Assembly (NCBI GenBank): GCA_902476355.1
Contig: CABSCS010000002.1
Location: forward strand, 39,833 to 103,832
Direction of reading: 5' to 3'
Origin: UMGS2069 sp900557585
Lineage (GTDB): Bacteria; Bacillota; Clostridia; Christensenellales; UBA1242
Length of the DNA: 64,000 nucleotides
In this document: positions 17,508 through 27,600 of the stretch, in pieces
How positions within the stretch are numbered: position 1 is the stretch's first letter
Layout: every line of letters starts with the position of its first letter
Program-made: the position numbers and the translations under genes
The notes under the pieces: model-generated
What the model saw: only the letters and a program-made list of their open reading frames with translations
Told to the model about the DNA's origin: nothing
The model's database searches: none

Positions 17508-19754
17508 ATGGAAATGTTTCAGGCTCTTTCAAAAGAGTTCAATATTAAAGAAGAATATTCAAAAAATCTTATTTCTCTTCTCGACGAAGGGAACACAATC
17601 CCTTTCATTGCACGATACAGAAAGGAAATGCATGGCAGTCTTGACGACCAAATCATTCGTGCTTTTGCCGACCGACTTGCATATCTTCGTAACTTTGAAG
17701 ACCGCAAGAAAACCATTGTAAAATCTATTGACGAACAAGGCAAATTGACACCAGAAATCGTCAAAAAACTTGACGAGGCAAAAACCCTCACCGAACTTGA
17801 AGACATTTATCGACCATATAAGCCAAAAAGAAAAACAAGAGCAACCGAAGCAATTGCAAAAGGACTTCAAGAACTTGCCGACATTATTTTGGCTCAAAAA
17901 GAAAATGGAAAAACACTTGAAGAACTTGCTCTTTCTTTTGTTTCAGAAGAAAAGGGCGTGAAAAATGTTGAAGAGGCCATTGCTGGTGCAAAAGACATTA
18001 TTGCTGAAACCGTGAGTGATAGCAGTGACCTTAGAAAAGAACTTCGTGAGTTTATCAAGAAAACTGGCTTCATTTCATCAGTCATGAAAAAAGAAAAAGA
18101 AGCAAAGAAACCAAAAATTAAGGTTATTGACAACTCAAATAAATATGAAGACAAAGAAAATGAACAAAAAGTTTCATCGGCTGATACCTATGCTCTTTAT
18201 GACGGCTTTAAACAAGAACTTTCAAAAGTTCCTTCACACCGCATTTTGGCAATCAACCGTGGTGAAAATGAGGGATTTTTAAAGGTTGCGGTTGAATATA
18301 ACGAAGAAAAATGTCTTGAAATTGTAGAGAAAAATTTCAAAATTAAAGACACAATTTTTGCAGAAACTTTGAAAGAAGCAGAGGAAGACGGATTTGAGCG
18401 TTTGATTGCTCCAAGCATTGAGCGTGAAATCAGAACCGATTTGACAGACATGGCAAATGAACAAGCAATCCACAACTTTGAACTCAATCTTAAACCACTT
18501 TTAATGGAGGCTCCTTTAAAAGGCAAGCGTATTCTTGGTTTTGACCCTGGATATAGAATGGGTTGCAAACTTGCAGTTATCGATGAAAACGGAACTGTTC
18601 TTGCAACAAGCGTTATCTATCCAACCGAACCTTTCAAAAAGATTGACGAAGCAAAAAGAATAATGACCGAACTCATTTCAAAATATAAGGTTGATGTCAT
18701 TTCAATTGGAAACGGAACTGCAAGCAAAGAAAGCGAAATTTTTGTTGCAAACCTTATCAAAACTCTGTCAAGAAAGGTTGACTATGCAATTGTTTCAGAG
18801 GCGGGCGCATCGGTATATTCTGCAAGCAAACTTGGCGCAGAAGAATTTCCAGACTATAATGTAAACCTTCGAAGTGCAGTTTCAATTGCAAGAAGACTTC
18901 AAGACCCACTTGCAGAACTCATCAAAATTGATGTGAAAAGTATTGGTGTTGGACAATATCAACACGACATGCCACAAAAACGCCTCACCGAAGTTCTTGA
19001 TGGCGTTGTTGAAGACTGCGTAAACGCGGTTGGTGCCGACATTAACACCGCAAGCCCAAGTCTTTTGAAACGCGTTTCAGGACTGAACGAAGGCATTGCG
19101 AAAAACATTGTTGCATATCGTGAAAAGAATGGTGCATTTGAAACAAGAAAAGACATTTTGAATGTTCCAAAACTTGGTGCAAAAGCATTTGAACAATGCG
19201 CAGGCTTTTTGAGAATTGTGAACGGAAAAGAAATTTTGGATAACACCGCCGTTCACCCAGAGTCATATGAAAATGCAAGAAAACTTTTAAAGGTTTTTGG
19301 AATGAGTGAGGAAGATGTGAAAAATCAAAAAGTTTCTTCTCTTCCAGACATGATTGAAAAAGCGGGCGAAGACAAAGTCGCAAAAGAAATTGGAATTGGT
19401 GTTCCAACAATGATGGACATTGCATCTGAACTTGTGAAACCAGGTCGCGACATTCGTGACGAGGCCGAACACATTGAACTTCGAAGCGATGTTCTTTCAA
19501 TTGATGACTTGAAAGAGGGAATGGTTTTAAAAGGAACTGTTCGAAATGTTATCGACTTTGGCGCTTTTGTTGACATTGGTGTTCACCAAGACGGACTTGT
19601 TCACATTTCTGAAATTTGTGACAGATATATTAAACACCCAAGCGAAGAACTTACTGTTGGTCAAATTGTGAAAGTAAAAATCATTTCACTTGACAAGGCA
19701 AAAAAACGCATTGGACTTTCAATCAGAAAGGCAAACGAAACCGAAGAAGAATAA
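17508..19754 (+). CDS. tex: Tex family RNA-binding transcription accessory protein
   Basis: The 748-residue product has the complete Tex layout. In order these are an N-terminal helical domain (FIARYRKEM, DIYRPYKPKRKTRAT), the RNase H-like YqgF domain (ILGFDPGYRMGCKLAVID, near 343), helix-hairpin-helix repeats (LLKRVSGLNEGIAKNIVAYR, then VPKLGAKAFEQCAGFLRI), and a C-terminal S1 domain (VLKGTVRNVIDFGAFVDIG, near 670). Tex binds nucleic acids and acts with RNA polymerase. The ribosome site is AAAAGGA and a GGTATAAT lies about 55 bp upstream. It forms a single-gene unit with its own terminator. Confidence 0.94.
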   Translation: MEMFQALSKEFNIKEEYSKNLISLLDEGNTIPFIARYRKEMHGSLDDQIIRAFADRLAYLRNFEDRKKTIVKSIDEQGKLTPEIVKKLDEAKTLTELEDIYRPYKPKRKTRATEAIAKGLQELADIILAQKENGKTLEELALSFVSEEKGVKNVEEAIAGAKDIIAETVSDSSDLRKELREFIKKTGFISSVMKKEKEAKKPKIKVIDNSNKYEDKENEQKVSSADTYALYDGFKQELSKVPSHRILAINRGENEGFLKVAVEYNEEKCLEIVEKNFKIKDTIFAETLKEAEEDGFERLIAPSIEREIRTDLTDMANEQAIHNFELNLKPLLMEAPLKGKRILGFDPGYRMGCKLAVIDENGTVLATSVIYPTEPFKKIDEAKRIMTELISKYKVDVISIGNGTASKESEIFVANLIKTLSRKVDYAIVSEAGASVYSASKLGAEEFPDYNVNLRSAVSIARRLQDPLAELIKIDVKSIGVGQYQHDMPQKRLTEVLDGVVEDCVNAVGADINTASPSLLKRVSGLNEGIAKNIVAYREKNGAFETRKDILNVPKLGAKAFEQCAGFLRIVNGKEILDNTAVHPESYENARKLLKVFGMSEEDVKNQKVSSLPDMIEKAGEDKVAKEIGIGVPTMMDIASELVKPGRDIRDEAEHIELRSDVLSIDDLKEGMVLKGTVRNVIDFGAFVDIGVHQDGLVHISEICDRYIKHPSEELTVGQIVKVKIISLDKAKKRIGLSIRKANETEEE

Positions 19755-19756
19755 AA

Positions 19757-19786
19757 CAAAACCCATGCAAACGCATGGGTTTTTTG
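19757..19786 (+). terminator. tex terminator
   Basis: AAAACCCATGC-aaac-GCATGGGTTTTTT begins three bases after the tex stop. Confidence 0.87.
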
Positions 19787-20074
19787 ATACACAAATTTTT
19801 TAAAACAAAAAGCGAAAAGGCTGTTTATGGTTGATTTCGAAGATTATTACGCTTCAAAATGATGCTATAAAAGATTTTATATTTGTATTGTTTTGTCTTT
19901 TTTGAATTTTACTTTTTAAAAGCGCATTGGCTTTATTTGTGAAGTTTTATTTTGCTTCGAGGCAGAATAATGCATCAAGTTTGAGCATTTTTTAATTTTT
20001 TGTATTCGATTTACAAATATGAAAAGATATGTTATCATAAAATTATAAAAACCCCTGTAATTTGGAGAGAAAAT
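19787..20074. other. Intergenic region, no gene seen
   Basis: About 290 AT-rich bases without a credible frame. The last 70 bases before the SHOCT gene hold TATCATAAAATTATAAAA-type promoter sequence and a GGAGAG ribosome site. I see no RNA gene. Confidence 0.5.
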
Positions 20075-20755
20075 ATGGAAGAAAAAAAATATTTTCGAGT
20101 TTGTACTCTTTTGTCATCAATTTTCATGATTTTGCTTGGCGTCTTTTTGATGTTTGTAACTGCAATTTTGGCGATTGCTTTCCTTGGTGTTTTCAAAGGA
20201 TCAGACTCAGGCACACTTGTATATTTTATTGCTGGTGGTTGGATAATTCAATTATTCATTGTATTTTTTGGTCTTGCTCTTGCAGGTTTGACAATTACAA
20301 TGGGGGCAAGAGAAATCAAATTTATCAGAATGCAACCAAGAAATTATAAAAAATCAACCGCAAAACTTGTTGGACATTTGATTTTTGATGGAATCATGTG
20401 TGCAATCTCGTTGTTTTTGATAATTTTATTCATGGATTCTGGCGACATTGATTTCATGGCATATATCGCAGTTGGTGTTGCGTTTATGTATTTTGTTTGC
20501 TTCTGGCTTATTCTTGCAGACCGATTGATTTTTGCGGGCAAAATTCGAAAAGGAAAAATTTCAGAAGATGAACTGAATCCAAAACCACAAACACTAAGCA
20601 CTGTTACAACTGTTCAAACAAAAGAACCTGAAAGAAGCGTTGAAACACTTGAACAGGATTTGACAAAACTTAAAGAACTTCACGACAAAGGTCTTTTGAC
20701 CGACGAAGAATATGCACTTCAAAGACAAAATATTCTTGAAAAGCATACAAAATAG
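20075..20755 (+). CDS. Four-helix membrane protein with C-terminal SHOCT domain
   Basis: The 226-residue protein has four membrane segments (about residues 10-35, 46-72, 102-122, 127-150). A cytoplasmic linker follows, then a C-terminal SHOCT motif, LEQDLTKLKELHDKGLLTDEEY followed by LQRQNIL. SHOCT domains are short oligomerisation or docking modules common in Firmicute membrane proteins, and no enzymatic role is known. I chose the ATG at 20075 for its GGAGAG site; the frame upstream lacks one. Confidence 0.75.
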   Translation: MEEKKYFRVCTLLSSIFMILLGVFLMFVTAILAIAFLGVFKGSDSGTLVYFIAGGWIIQLFIVFFGLALAGLTITMGAREIKFIRMQPRNYKKSTAKLVGHLIFDGIMCAISLFLIILFMDSGDIDFMAYIAVGVAFMYFVCFWLILADRLIFAGKIRKGKISEDELNPKPQTLSTVTTVQTKEPERSVETLEQDLTKLKELHDKGLLTDEEYALQRQNILEKHTK

Positions 20756-20793
20756 TTTAGTTATTGCACAAGAAATAATGAAGAAAAACATAT

Positions 20794-20821
20794 AAAAAGA
20801 CACCATTTGGTGTCTTTTTTT
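20794..20821. terminator. Bidirectional terminator
   Basis: AAAAAGACACC-attt-GGTGTCTTTTTTT lies between the convergent SHOCT and ABC exporter genes. Confidence 0.85.
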
Positions 20822-20836
20822 GTTGTAATATATTGT

Positions 20837-22651
20837 TTATTCTTCAAATTGAGAATTGTAAAGTTCGGCATAGAATCCATTTTTTGCAAGAAGTTCTTCA
20901 TGGGTTCCTTGTTCGATAATGTCGCCATTTTTGATAACCAAAATTTTGTCGGCATTTTTGATTGTTGAAAGTCGGTGAGCAATCACAAAACTTGTTCGGT
21001 TTTGGGTTAAAGCGTCCATTGCTTGTTGAATTAAAATTTCAAGTCTGGTGTCAACAGAAGAGGTTGCCTCGTCCAGAATCAGCATTGGAGAGTTTTGCAC
21101 CATGGCTCTTGCAATTGTCAAAAGTTGCTTTTGACCAGCAGAGATAGAAGTGTTTTCGTCTAAAATTGTGTCATAGCCATTTGGAAGAGTTTTGATAAAG
21201 TGGTGGAGTCCAACTGCTTTGGCGGCAGAAACAACTTCTTCATCTGTAACATTTTCTTTGCTATAAACAATATTTTCACGAACTGTGCCATTATAAATCC
21301 AAGTGTCTTGCAAAACCATTGAAAACAAGTTGTGGACAGCATCTCGAGACAAATCTTTAATGCTTGTGCCGTCAATCAAAATGTCGCCACTGTCAACTTC
21401 ATAAAAACGCATTAAAAGGTTTACAAGCGTTGTTTTGCCAGCACCGGTTGGACCGACAATTGCAACTTTTTGACCAGCCTTTATGCTTGTTGAAAAGTCA
21501 TGGATAATTTGTTTGTCTTTGGTATAGCCAAAGCAAACATCTTTAAACTCAACATTGCCTTTAAAGTTTTCAATTTTTTGTTTTTTGTCAGTTTCTGGTT
21601 CAAGTTCTTTTTGCTCTAAAAATTCAAATACTCTTTCACTTGCCGCACCTGCTGATTGAAGTTGGGTTGCAACTTGCGCAAGTTGGGTGAGTGGTTGGGT
21701 AAAATATCTGATATAAAGCAAAAATGCTGTGATTGCACCAAGTTGAAGTGTGCCATTAAGAACAAGTGCACCGCCAACAACGCAAACAATAACATAGCCA
21801 AGATTGCCAATAAGTGTCATGATTGGCATCATAAGTCCCGAGAAAAATTGAGACTTCCAAGCACTTTGATAAAGGTCTTGGTTGATGCTGTTAAACTTTT
21901 TCGAAGTTTGTTTTTCAGCGCCATAGGCTTTCACAACAGCATGGCCAGAATAAACTTCTTCAATGTGTCCGTTGATTTCGCCAAGTGATTGTTGTTGGGC
22001 AATAAATTGTTTTTGTGAAAATTTCATGATAAGTGAAACAAGAACAAGCCCAATGATGCTTGCACCAATTGCACAAAGTGCCAAAATCCAACTTTTCACA
22101 AACATGATTACAAGCGATGAAACAAGCATGAGAACCGATGTGATAAGGGTGATAACGCTTTGGTCCATAGACTGTGCAATGGTGTCAACATCGTTGGTCA
22201 TTCTTGAAAGCAGGTCGCCATGAGAGGTGTGGTCGATATATGAAAGTGGCAAAACATTGATTTTTCTTGAAATTTCACTTCGAAGGTCTTTTGCCATTTT
22301 TCTTGTCACAGTTGCCATGATAAATGTTGAAAGATAGTTCAAAACAAAACTCAAAGCATAAAGACAAACAAGAATAATGCAAGTTTTTGTGATAAAGTTT
22401 ATGTCAAGATTATAAATGTGGTTTGAAAGTTCGTTTGTAATGTCTTCAAGAAGATTTGGGCTTACAATTGTAATGACAGTGCATGCAATTGCAAAAATCA
22501 CTGCAAACACAATTGGAAGGGTATATTTGTTGACCTTTTTAAAAATGTTGCCCCATGCTTTTTTAAAATTCTTTGGTTTTCCAAAGCCACCACGCATTGG
22601 CCCGTGCATCATTGGAAAATTTTGATTTTTTTGGTTTTTATTTGAGGTCAT
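20837..22651 (-). CDS. ABC exporter half-transporter, catalytically complete subunit
   Basis: The 604-residue protein has six membrane helices (about 60-350) followed by an ATPase domain. Walker A is VGPTGAGKTT, the signature is ISAGQKQLL (noncanonical Ala for Gly), Walker B with catalytic Glu is LILDEATSS, and the switch His is in IAHRLST. I start at 22651, where AAAGGAGG precedes the ATG, giving a 14-base overlap with the preceding gene. Together the two genes encode a heterodimeric exporter of the LmrCD/BmrCD/TM287-288 type for drugs, lipids or peptides. This subunit carries the intact Glu and His, the other the consensus LSGGQ-like motif. The Met/Gly/Pro-rich N-terminal tail is unusual. 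Confidence 0.88.
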   Translation of the reverse strand: MTSNKNQKNQNFPMMHGPMRGGFGKPKNFKKAWGNIFKKVNKYTLPIVFAVIFAIACTVITIVSPNLLEDITNELSNHIYNLDINFITKTCIILVCLYALSFVLNYLSTFIMATVTRKMAKDLRSEISRKINVLPLSYIDHTSHGDLLSRMTNDVDTIAQSMDQSVITLITSVLMLVSSLVIMFVKSWILALCAIGASIIGLVLVSLIMKFSQKQFIAQQQSLGEINGHIEEVYSGHAVVKAYGAEKQTSKKFNSINQDLYQSAWKSQFFSGLMMPIMTLIGNLGYVIVCVVGGALVLNGTLQLGAITAFLLYIRYFTQPLTQLAQVATQLQSAGAASERVFEFLEQKELEPETDKKQKIENFKGNVEFKDVCFGYTKDKQIIHDFSTSIKAGQKVAIVGPTGAGKTTLVNLLMRFYEVDSGDILIDGTSIKDLSRDAVHNLFSMVLQDTWIYNGTVRENIVYSKENVTDEEVVSAAKAVGLHHFIKTLPNGYDTILDENTSISAGQKQLLTIARAMVQNSPMLILDEATSSVDTRLEILIQQAMDALTQNRTSFVIAHRLSTIKNADKILVIKNGDIIEQGTHEELLAKNGFYAELYNSQFEE

Positions 22652-24401
22652 TTTCAATTTCCTCCTTTGAAAGTTGCGAAAGAGCAATTTCTTTATAAAT
22701 CTCGCAAGAATCAAGAAGACTTTTGTGTGTTCCTATTCCGGCAATTTTTCCGTCTGAAAGAACAACAATCTTGTCTGCATCTTTAATGGTTCCAATGCGC
22801 TGTGCAACAATCAATTTTGTCGCGCCATTAAATTGGGTTTTAAGATTGTCGCGAAGTGCGTGGTCGGTTTTATAGTCAAGGGCAGAGAACGAGTCATCAA
22901 AAACCAAAATTTCTGGATTTCTTGCAATTGCTCTTGCAATTGAAAGGCGTTGCTTTTGTCCACCAGAAATGTTTGTTCCGCCTTGGGTGATGAAACTGTT
23001 TTCTTGCTCAGGCATTTTTTCAACAAAGTCAAGTCCGCAAGCAAGTGAAAGTGCTTGTTTAATTTGTTCTTCTGAAAGAGGTTTTTCTTGACCAAACTCT
23101 ATATTTTCTTTCACGGTTCCGCTAAACAAAGTTGCCTTTTGAGAAATATATCCAAGTTTGTTTCTAAGGCAAGAGAGGGAATAGTCTTTGATTGGTTTAC
23201 CGTCAATCAAAATTTCGCCGTCGGTTGCGTCGTAAAAACGAGGGATAAGGTTGATAAGGGTGCTTTTTCCACTTCCGGTTGAGCCGATAAATGCAACGGT
23301 TTCGCCCGGAGCAACTGAAAATGAAATATTTTCAAGAATATATTCGTCGGCATCGGGATATTTGAACGAAACATTTTTAAACTCGATTGAACCTTTTTCT
23401 TCGGTTTCGCCCGAAAATGTTCCGTCTTTAATTTTTGAAGATGTTTCAAGAACTTCGTTGATTCTTTTTGCAGAAACGGTTGCTCTTGGAACAATCACAA
23501 AAATCATGCTCATCATCATGAATGCCGAAATAACAAGCATTGCATAGAACGAGAAACTTGTAATTTCTGTAAGTGTTTGATATTTCATTGCCATGTCAGA
23601 GGTCCCGTTAATGAGATAGGCTCCAATCCAATACATTGCAACTGTGATTGTTGGCATTATAAATGATAGAAGAGGCCAAAGAACGCCCATTGTTCGGCTT
23701 GTGAAAAGCCCAACTTTTGTTTGTGCTTCATTTGCTTTTTCAAATTTTTTACTTTCGAAGTTTTCTGCGTTATAGGCGCGAACAACTCTAACGCCCTCAA
23801 GGTTTTCACGGGTGACACGGTTGATGTCGTCTGTAAGGGTTTGCATTTTCTTGAACTTTGGAAGGCATACGCAAACCAAAACTGCTAAAACACCAATCAA
23901 AAGCGCAACTGCTCCGCCAATTGCAATAGAATATTGCCAAGAAGATTTTGACATTTCGCAAATTGCCCAAATTGCCATTACTGGGGCTTTGATAATAAGT
24001 TGAGTTCCCATTGTAAGAAGCATTTGAACTTGTTGAACGTCGTTGGTTGTTCGGGTGATAAGACTTGCGGTTGAAAAGTGTTTGATTTCTTCAAGAGAGA
24101 AACTTTCAATTTTGTTGAAAATTTCACCGCGAAGTCTTTTTGAAAATGATGCAGCAATTCTTGCGACAATAAAACCAACAACGCAAGATGCAAGAACCGA
24201 GGCAAGTGTAAAGCCAATCATCTCTCCGCCGGCAGACCAAATGTCTTTTTGAGTTGCGGTTGGAGAAATGATAAGGGCGGTGATTTTTTTCATGTATGTT
24301 GGAAGTTTAAGTTCAAGCCAAACTTGAAGAATAATTAGGCCAACAACAAAGCAAACGCCAATCCACTCTTGCCACTTTAATTTTTTGAAAAGTTTTAACA
24401 T
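22638..24401 (-). CDS. ABC exporter half-transporter, degenerate-site subunit
   Basis: The 587-residue partner has six membrane helices and an ATPase domain. Walker A is IGSTGSGKST and the signature is the canonical ISGGQKQRLSIARA. Walker B is followed by Asp instead of catalytic Glu (LVFDDSFSALD), and the switch His is replaced by Gln (VAQRIGT). This is the classical degenerate half of a heterodimeric exporter, in which only one ATP site hydrolyses. The start follows AAAGGAG. It is the first gene of a two-gene operon, translationally coupled to the next by a 14-base overlap, and divergent from the M4 peptidase gene. Confidence 0.88.
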   Translation of the reverse strand: MLKLFKKLKWQEWIGVCFVVGLIILQVWLELKLPTYMKKITALIISPTATQKDIWSAGGEMIGFTLASVLASCVVGFIVARIAASFSKRLRGEIFNKIESFSLEEIKHFSTASLITRTTNDVQQVQMLLTMGTQLIIKAPVMAIWAICEMSKSSWQYSIAIGGAVALLIGVLAVLVCVCLPKFKKMQTLTDDINRVTRENLEGVRVVRAYNAENFESKKFEKANEAQTKVGLFTSRTMGVLWPLLSFIMPTITVAMYWIGAYLINGTSDMAMKYQTLTEITSFSFYAMLVISAFMMMSMIFVIVPRATVSAKRINEVLETSSKIKDGTFSGETEEKGSIEFKNVSFKYPDADEYILENISFSVAPGETVAFIGSTGSGKSTLINLIPRFYDATDGEILIDGKPIKDYSLSCLRNKLGYISQKATLFSGTVKENIEFGQEKPLSEEQIKQALSLACGLDFVEKMPEQENSFITQGGTNISGGQKQRLSIARAIARNPEILVFDDSFSALDYKTDHALRDNLKTQFNGATKLIVAQRIGTIKDADKIVVLSDGKIAGIGTHKSLLDSCEIYKEIALSQLSKEEIENDLK

Positions 24402-24587
24402 TTTTTCTCCTTTATATATTTTTCCACACTATTTATAATATTGCGTGAAACATTTTTTTTGACAATATTTAATAGCACAATTGCAAAAATAAAGTCAATA
24501 CAAACAAAAATTTTTTTGTGAAAATGTACAAATTTCGTCATTAAAGTTTATTTTTTGACCATACTATGAAATAAGCGTTGCAATTGG

Positions 24588-24616
24588 TTGACCATGTTTT
24601 AAATTATATTTATAAT
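24588..24616 (+). promoter_or_regulatory. Promoter of the M4 peptidase gene
   Basis: TTGACC (24588-24593), exactly 17 bp and TATAAT (24611-24616) lie 34 bp before the ATG. The divergent region 24402-24587 holds AT-rich promoter-like sequence for the ABC operon. Confidence 0.75.
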
Positions 24617-24650
24617 TTAATGTGAAAAAGTGCTTTTTGGAGAAAGACAT

Positions 24651-27600
24651 ATGAATAGAAAATCTTTTAGATATTTTTTAATTTTGGTTTTGTGCGTTGC
24701 GATTTTTCCGCTCGCGTTTGTTTTTTCTCCGCAAAGAAGTGTTTCTGCGCTTTCGGATAATTGCACAGTCACGATAGAAGAAAATGTTTTAACAGGCATT
24801 TTTGGAACTTTTAATGGCACAAAGGTTGAGTCGCTTGATGACGCCTATGACGTGCTTGATGAACTGAAAGATAAATTTGGATATTCTTCTTCAAGAAGTG
24901 CACTATATTTCGATAAAAAAGTTCAATCTATCAGCGGAAATGTATATCGCTTTAAACAACTTGTAAATGGCATTCAGGTTTATGGTGGCGAAGTGAATTT
25001 GTCTGTGAAAAAGAATGGCAGAGTCACCTCGGTTCTTGGAAAATATTTTTTAGATGTGAACTATGATAAAACCATAAAATATAAACAAGAAGATGCGTTG
25101 AAAGTTGTTGAAAGTTCCTATTCTTCCGAGGCTGAAATCAACTTTTTGCAAACCTATATCTATGATTTTGAAGGTGAAGACGGGTGCGTTGTATATGTTT
25201 TCAATGTTTCAACAATTGGCGAGGCATACAATGTTTTTGTTTCGGCTGTCACAAACGAAATTGTTTTGGAGGTTGTTGGAAATTCTCTTCTTCGAGACAA
25301 ACTTCCAACATCGGGATATTCAAAAACAATTGAACAAAAGACCTATGTTGTTGACGGCAAAAGTTATACCGTTGATGTTACAAAATATACAAGAAATATC
25401 GACCCAACCTCATATTTCTATGTGCTTTCAAACACTGAAAAGAAAATTTTTATGACAAATGGTGAAAATGCTTCTAACTATTCATATCTCTATTATGATG
25501 ATACAACAGGAACCTATTCATTTAATGATGACGACGCAATCAAGGCATATTATGCACTTTTGAAATGTTATGATTTTTATGCCGATATCAACAGTTTCGG
25601 TGTTGCGCAAGAAGGAATTAAAAACACAAATGGAAAGACCATCGACTTGATTGCAATTGTGCATTTTGATAGTAAATATGAAAACGCAGGTTATTCTGCA
25701 CCAAGCGGAGATTCGGTGATTGGATATTTCATTTTTGGAGACGGAGATCCTGCAAATGGAACAAAATCTTTTGTGAACGGAATTGATATTGTTGGTCACG
25801 AATATCAACATGCTTTCACCGAAGAAAAATGTTCTTTTGTTTACAGTGGAGAGTCGGGTGCTCTTTCCGAAGCATTTTCTGATATGTTCGGTGCTGTGAT
25901 AGAGGGCAAGGGTATTTCAAGCACAGGCTTTTGGCAAATGGGTGAAGATGTCATTTCTGGAACAAGACGGGTTTTTCGTGACATGGCAAACCCAACCTCA
26001 ACTGGCTGTGCTGGTGACTATGAAACTTTCAAACGAAATGTTGCAAGTTGTGCAGGAAAATATACTAGTGCTAACGATTATGGAAGGATTCACTATAACT
26101 GCACACTTCCAACCTATGCAACCTATCTGATGTATCAAAAAAATCCAAAGTTTTTTACAGAATATAACATTCTTCAACTTTGGTATGAAACTTTAACAAA
26201 ACTTACTTCAACTTCGGGCTTTGATGATTTCTGCGATGCAATGGTGAAAGCGGCTGAGGCTCTTGATTGGTCAGATGAAAACCGCAGAATAATTGAGTCG
26301 GTTTTTGCATCTATTGGCGTTCCTGGATATACGGGTGTTGAAACTTGGAATGGAAAATCTTTGACAATTTTGCAAGGAAGCGGAACAATTGAAAGTCCAT
26401 ATCTTGTGAACACAGTTTCTGACCTTGCGTCGGTTGCATATTATGTGAACCGTGGAGAGGGAAACTATTCGACAGCCAGATATAAACTTTCAACCGACAT
26501 TATTTTGACTGCGGATGTCGACTGGATTGCAATTGGAACCGAGGCGAACCCATTTAATGGCTATTTCAACGGAAACAGCAACACAATTCACTATCAAATT
26601 TCTGCTTTATCTTCTGCTTTTGGCGGACTTTTCGGATATTGTGGAACAAACGCATATATCTATGATCTTTATGTTGACGGAGCAAATGTTGAAACATCAA
26701 GCGAATATGCTGGTGCAATTGCAATGCAACTTAAAGGTTCGCTTTCGGGTTGTTCGTCTTCTTTGAACATTACTGGAAAATATGTTGGTGGACTTGTTGG
26801 ACACATTATCAATTCAGACAGCGACCAAAAAATTGCAAACTGCTTTGCAACTGGAACGCTATCTGGTGAAGAAGTTGGCGGATTGGTTTGCCATTTTGAA
26901 ACCGTGAAAAATCCAACTCTTGGAATTTATGAATCAGGAACAATTTTCAGTTCATATTTCTCTGGAAAAATCAGTGCAAACCTTGCGGGTGGACTTGTTG
27001 CAAGAGCAAACGGAATTTTGCTTATAAACAATATTGTAAACACAAAAATCAACTCGCTTTCAAACGCAAATGCTTGCGCGGGTGGACTTGTTGGATTGTT
27101 GCAACTTGACAATTTGTTTAACAGCGCGCTTCCAACCGGTGTTTTGAGTTATGCACTTTACAATAAAGTTGTGGTTTCTTTTGAAAACTCAACAAATCAA
27201 GACAAAACTGCTTTGCTTGCTGGTCAAATTTTGGGAAGTGCTGGGCAAGGATATATTTATCTTTCACACAACACTTTGAAAAATGACAGTAAACATTCAA
27301 TTTATAACAGCACTGCAAGTTCCGCAATTTTGCTAGACGAAGAAAATGTGCTTTCAACCGACAGTGTTTTCTCGGGCGACTTTGATTTTGACAATGAAAG
27401 TTACTATGCAACTTCAAACTGGTTCTTGATTCAAGGCTCAACTGCGTTTGACATGACAGCAACTTTCAAAGTGAATGCAAACAAAATGCCAACGTTTTGT
27501 GAACTTGAATTTTGGCTGGACGACGCAATCTATAATTTTGCGGGTTCTGGAACCGAGGTTGACCCATTCCAAATTTCGAATGCAAGACAACTTGCTGGGC

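Noticed and set aside
20000..20074. Upstream extension of the SHOCT membrane protein
   Set aside because: The added residues are low-complexity and start without a ribosome site; the GGAGAG-preceded ATG at 20075 is better.
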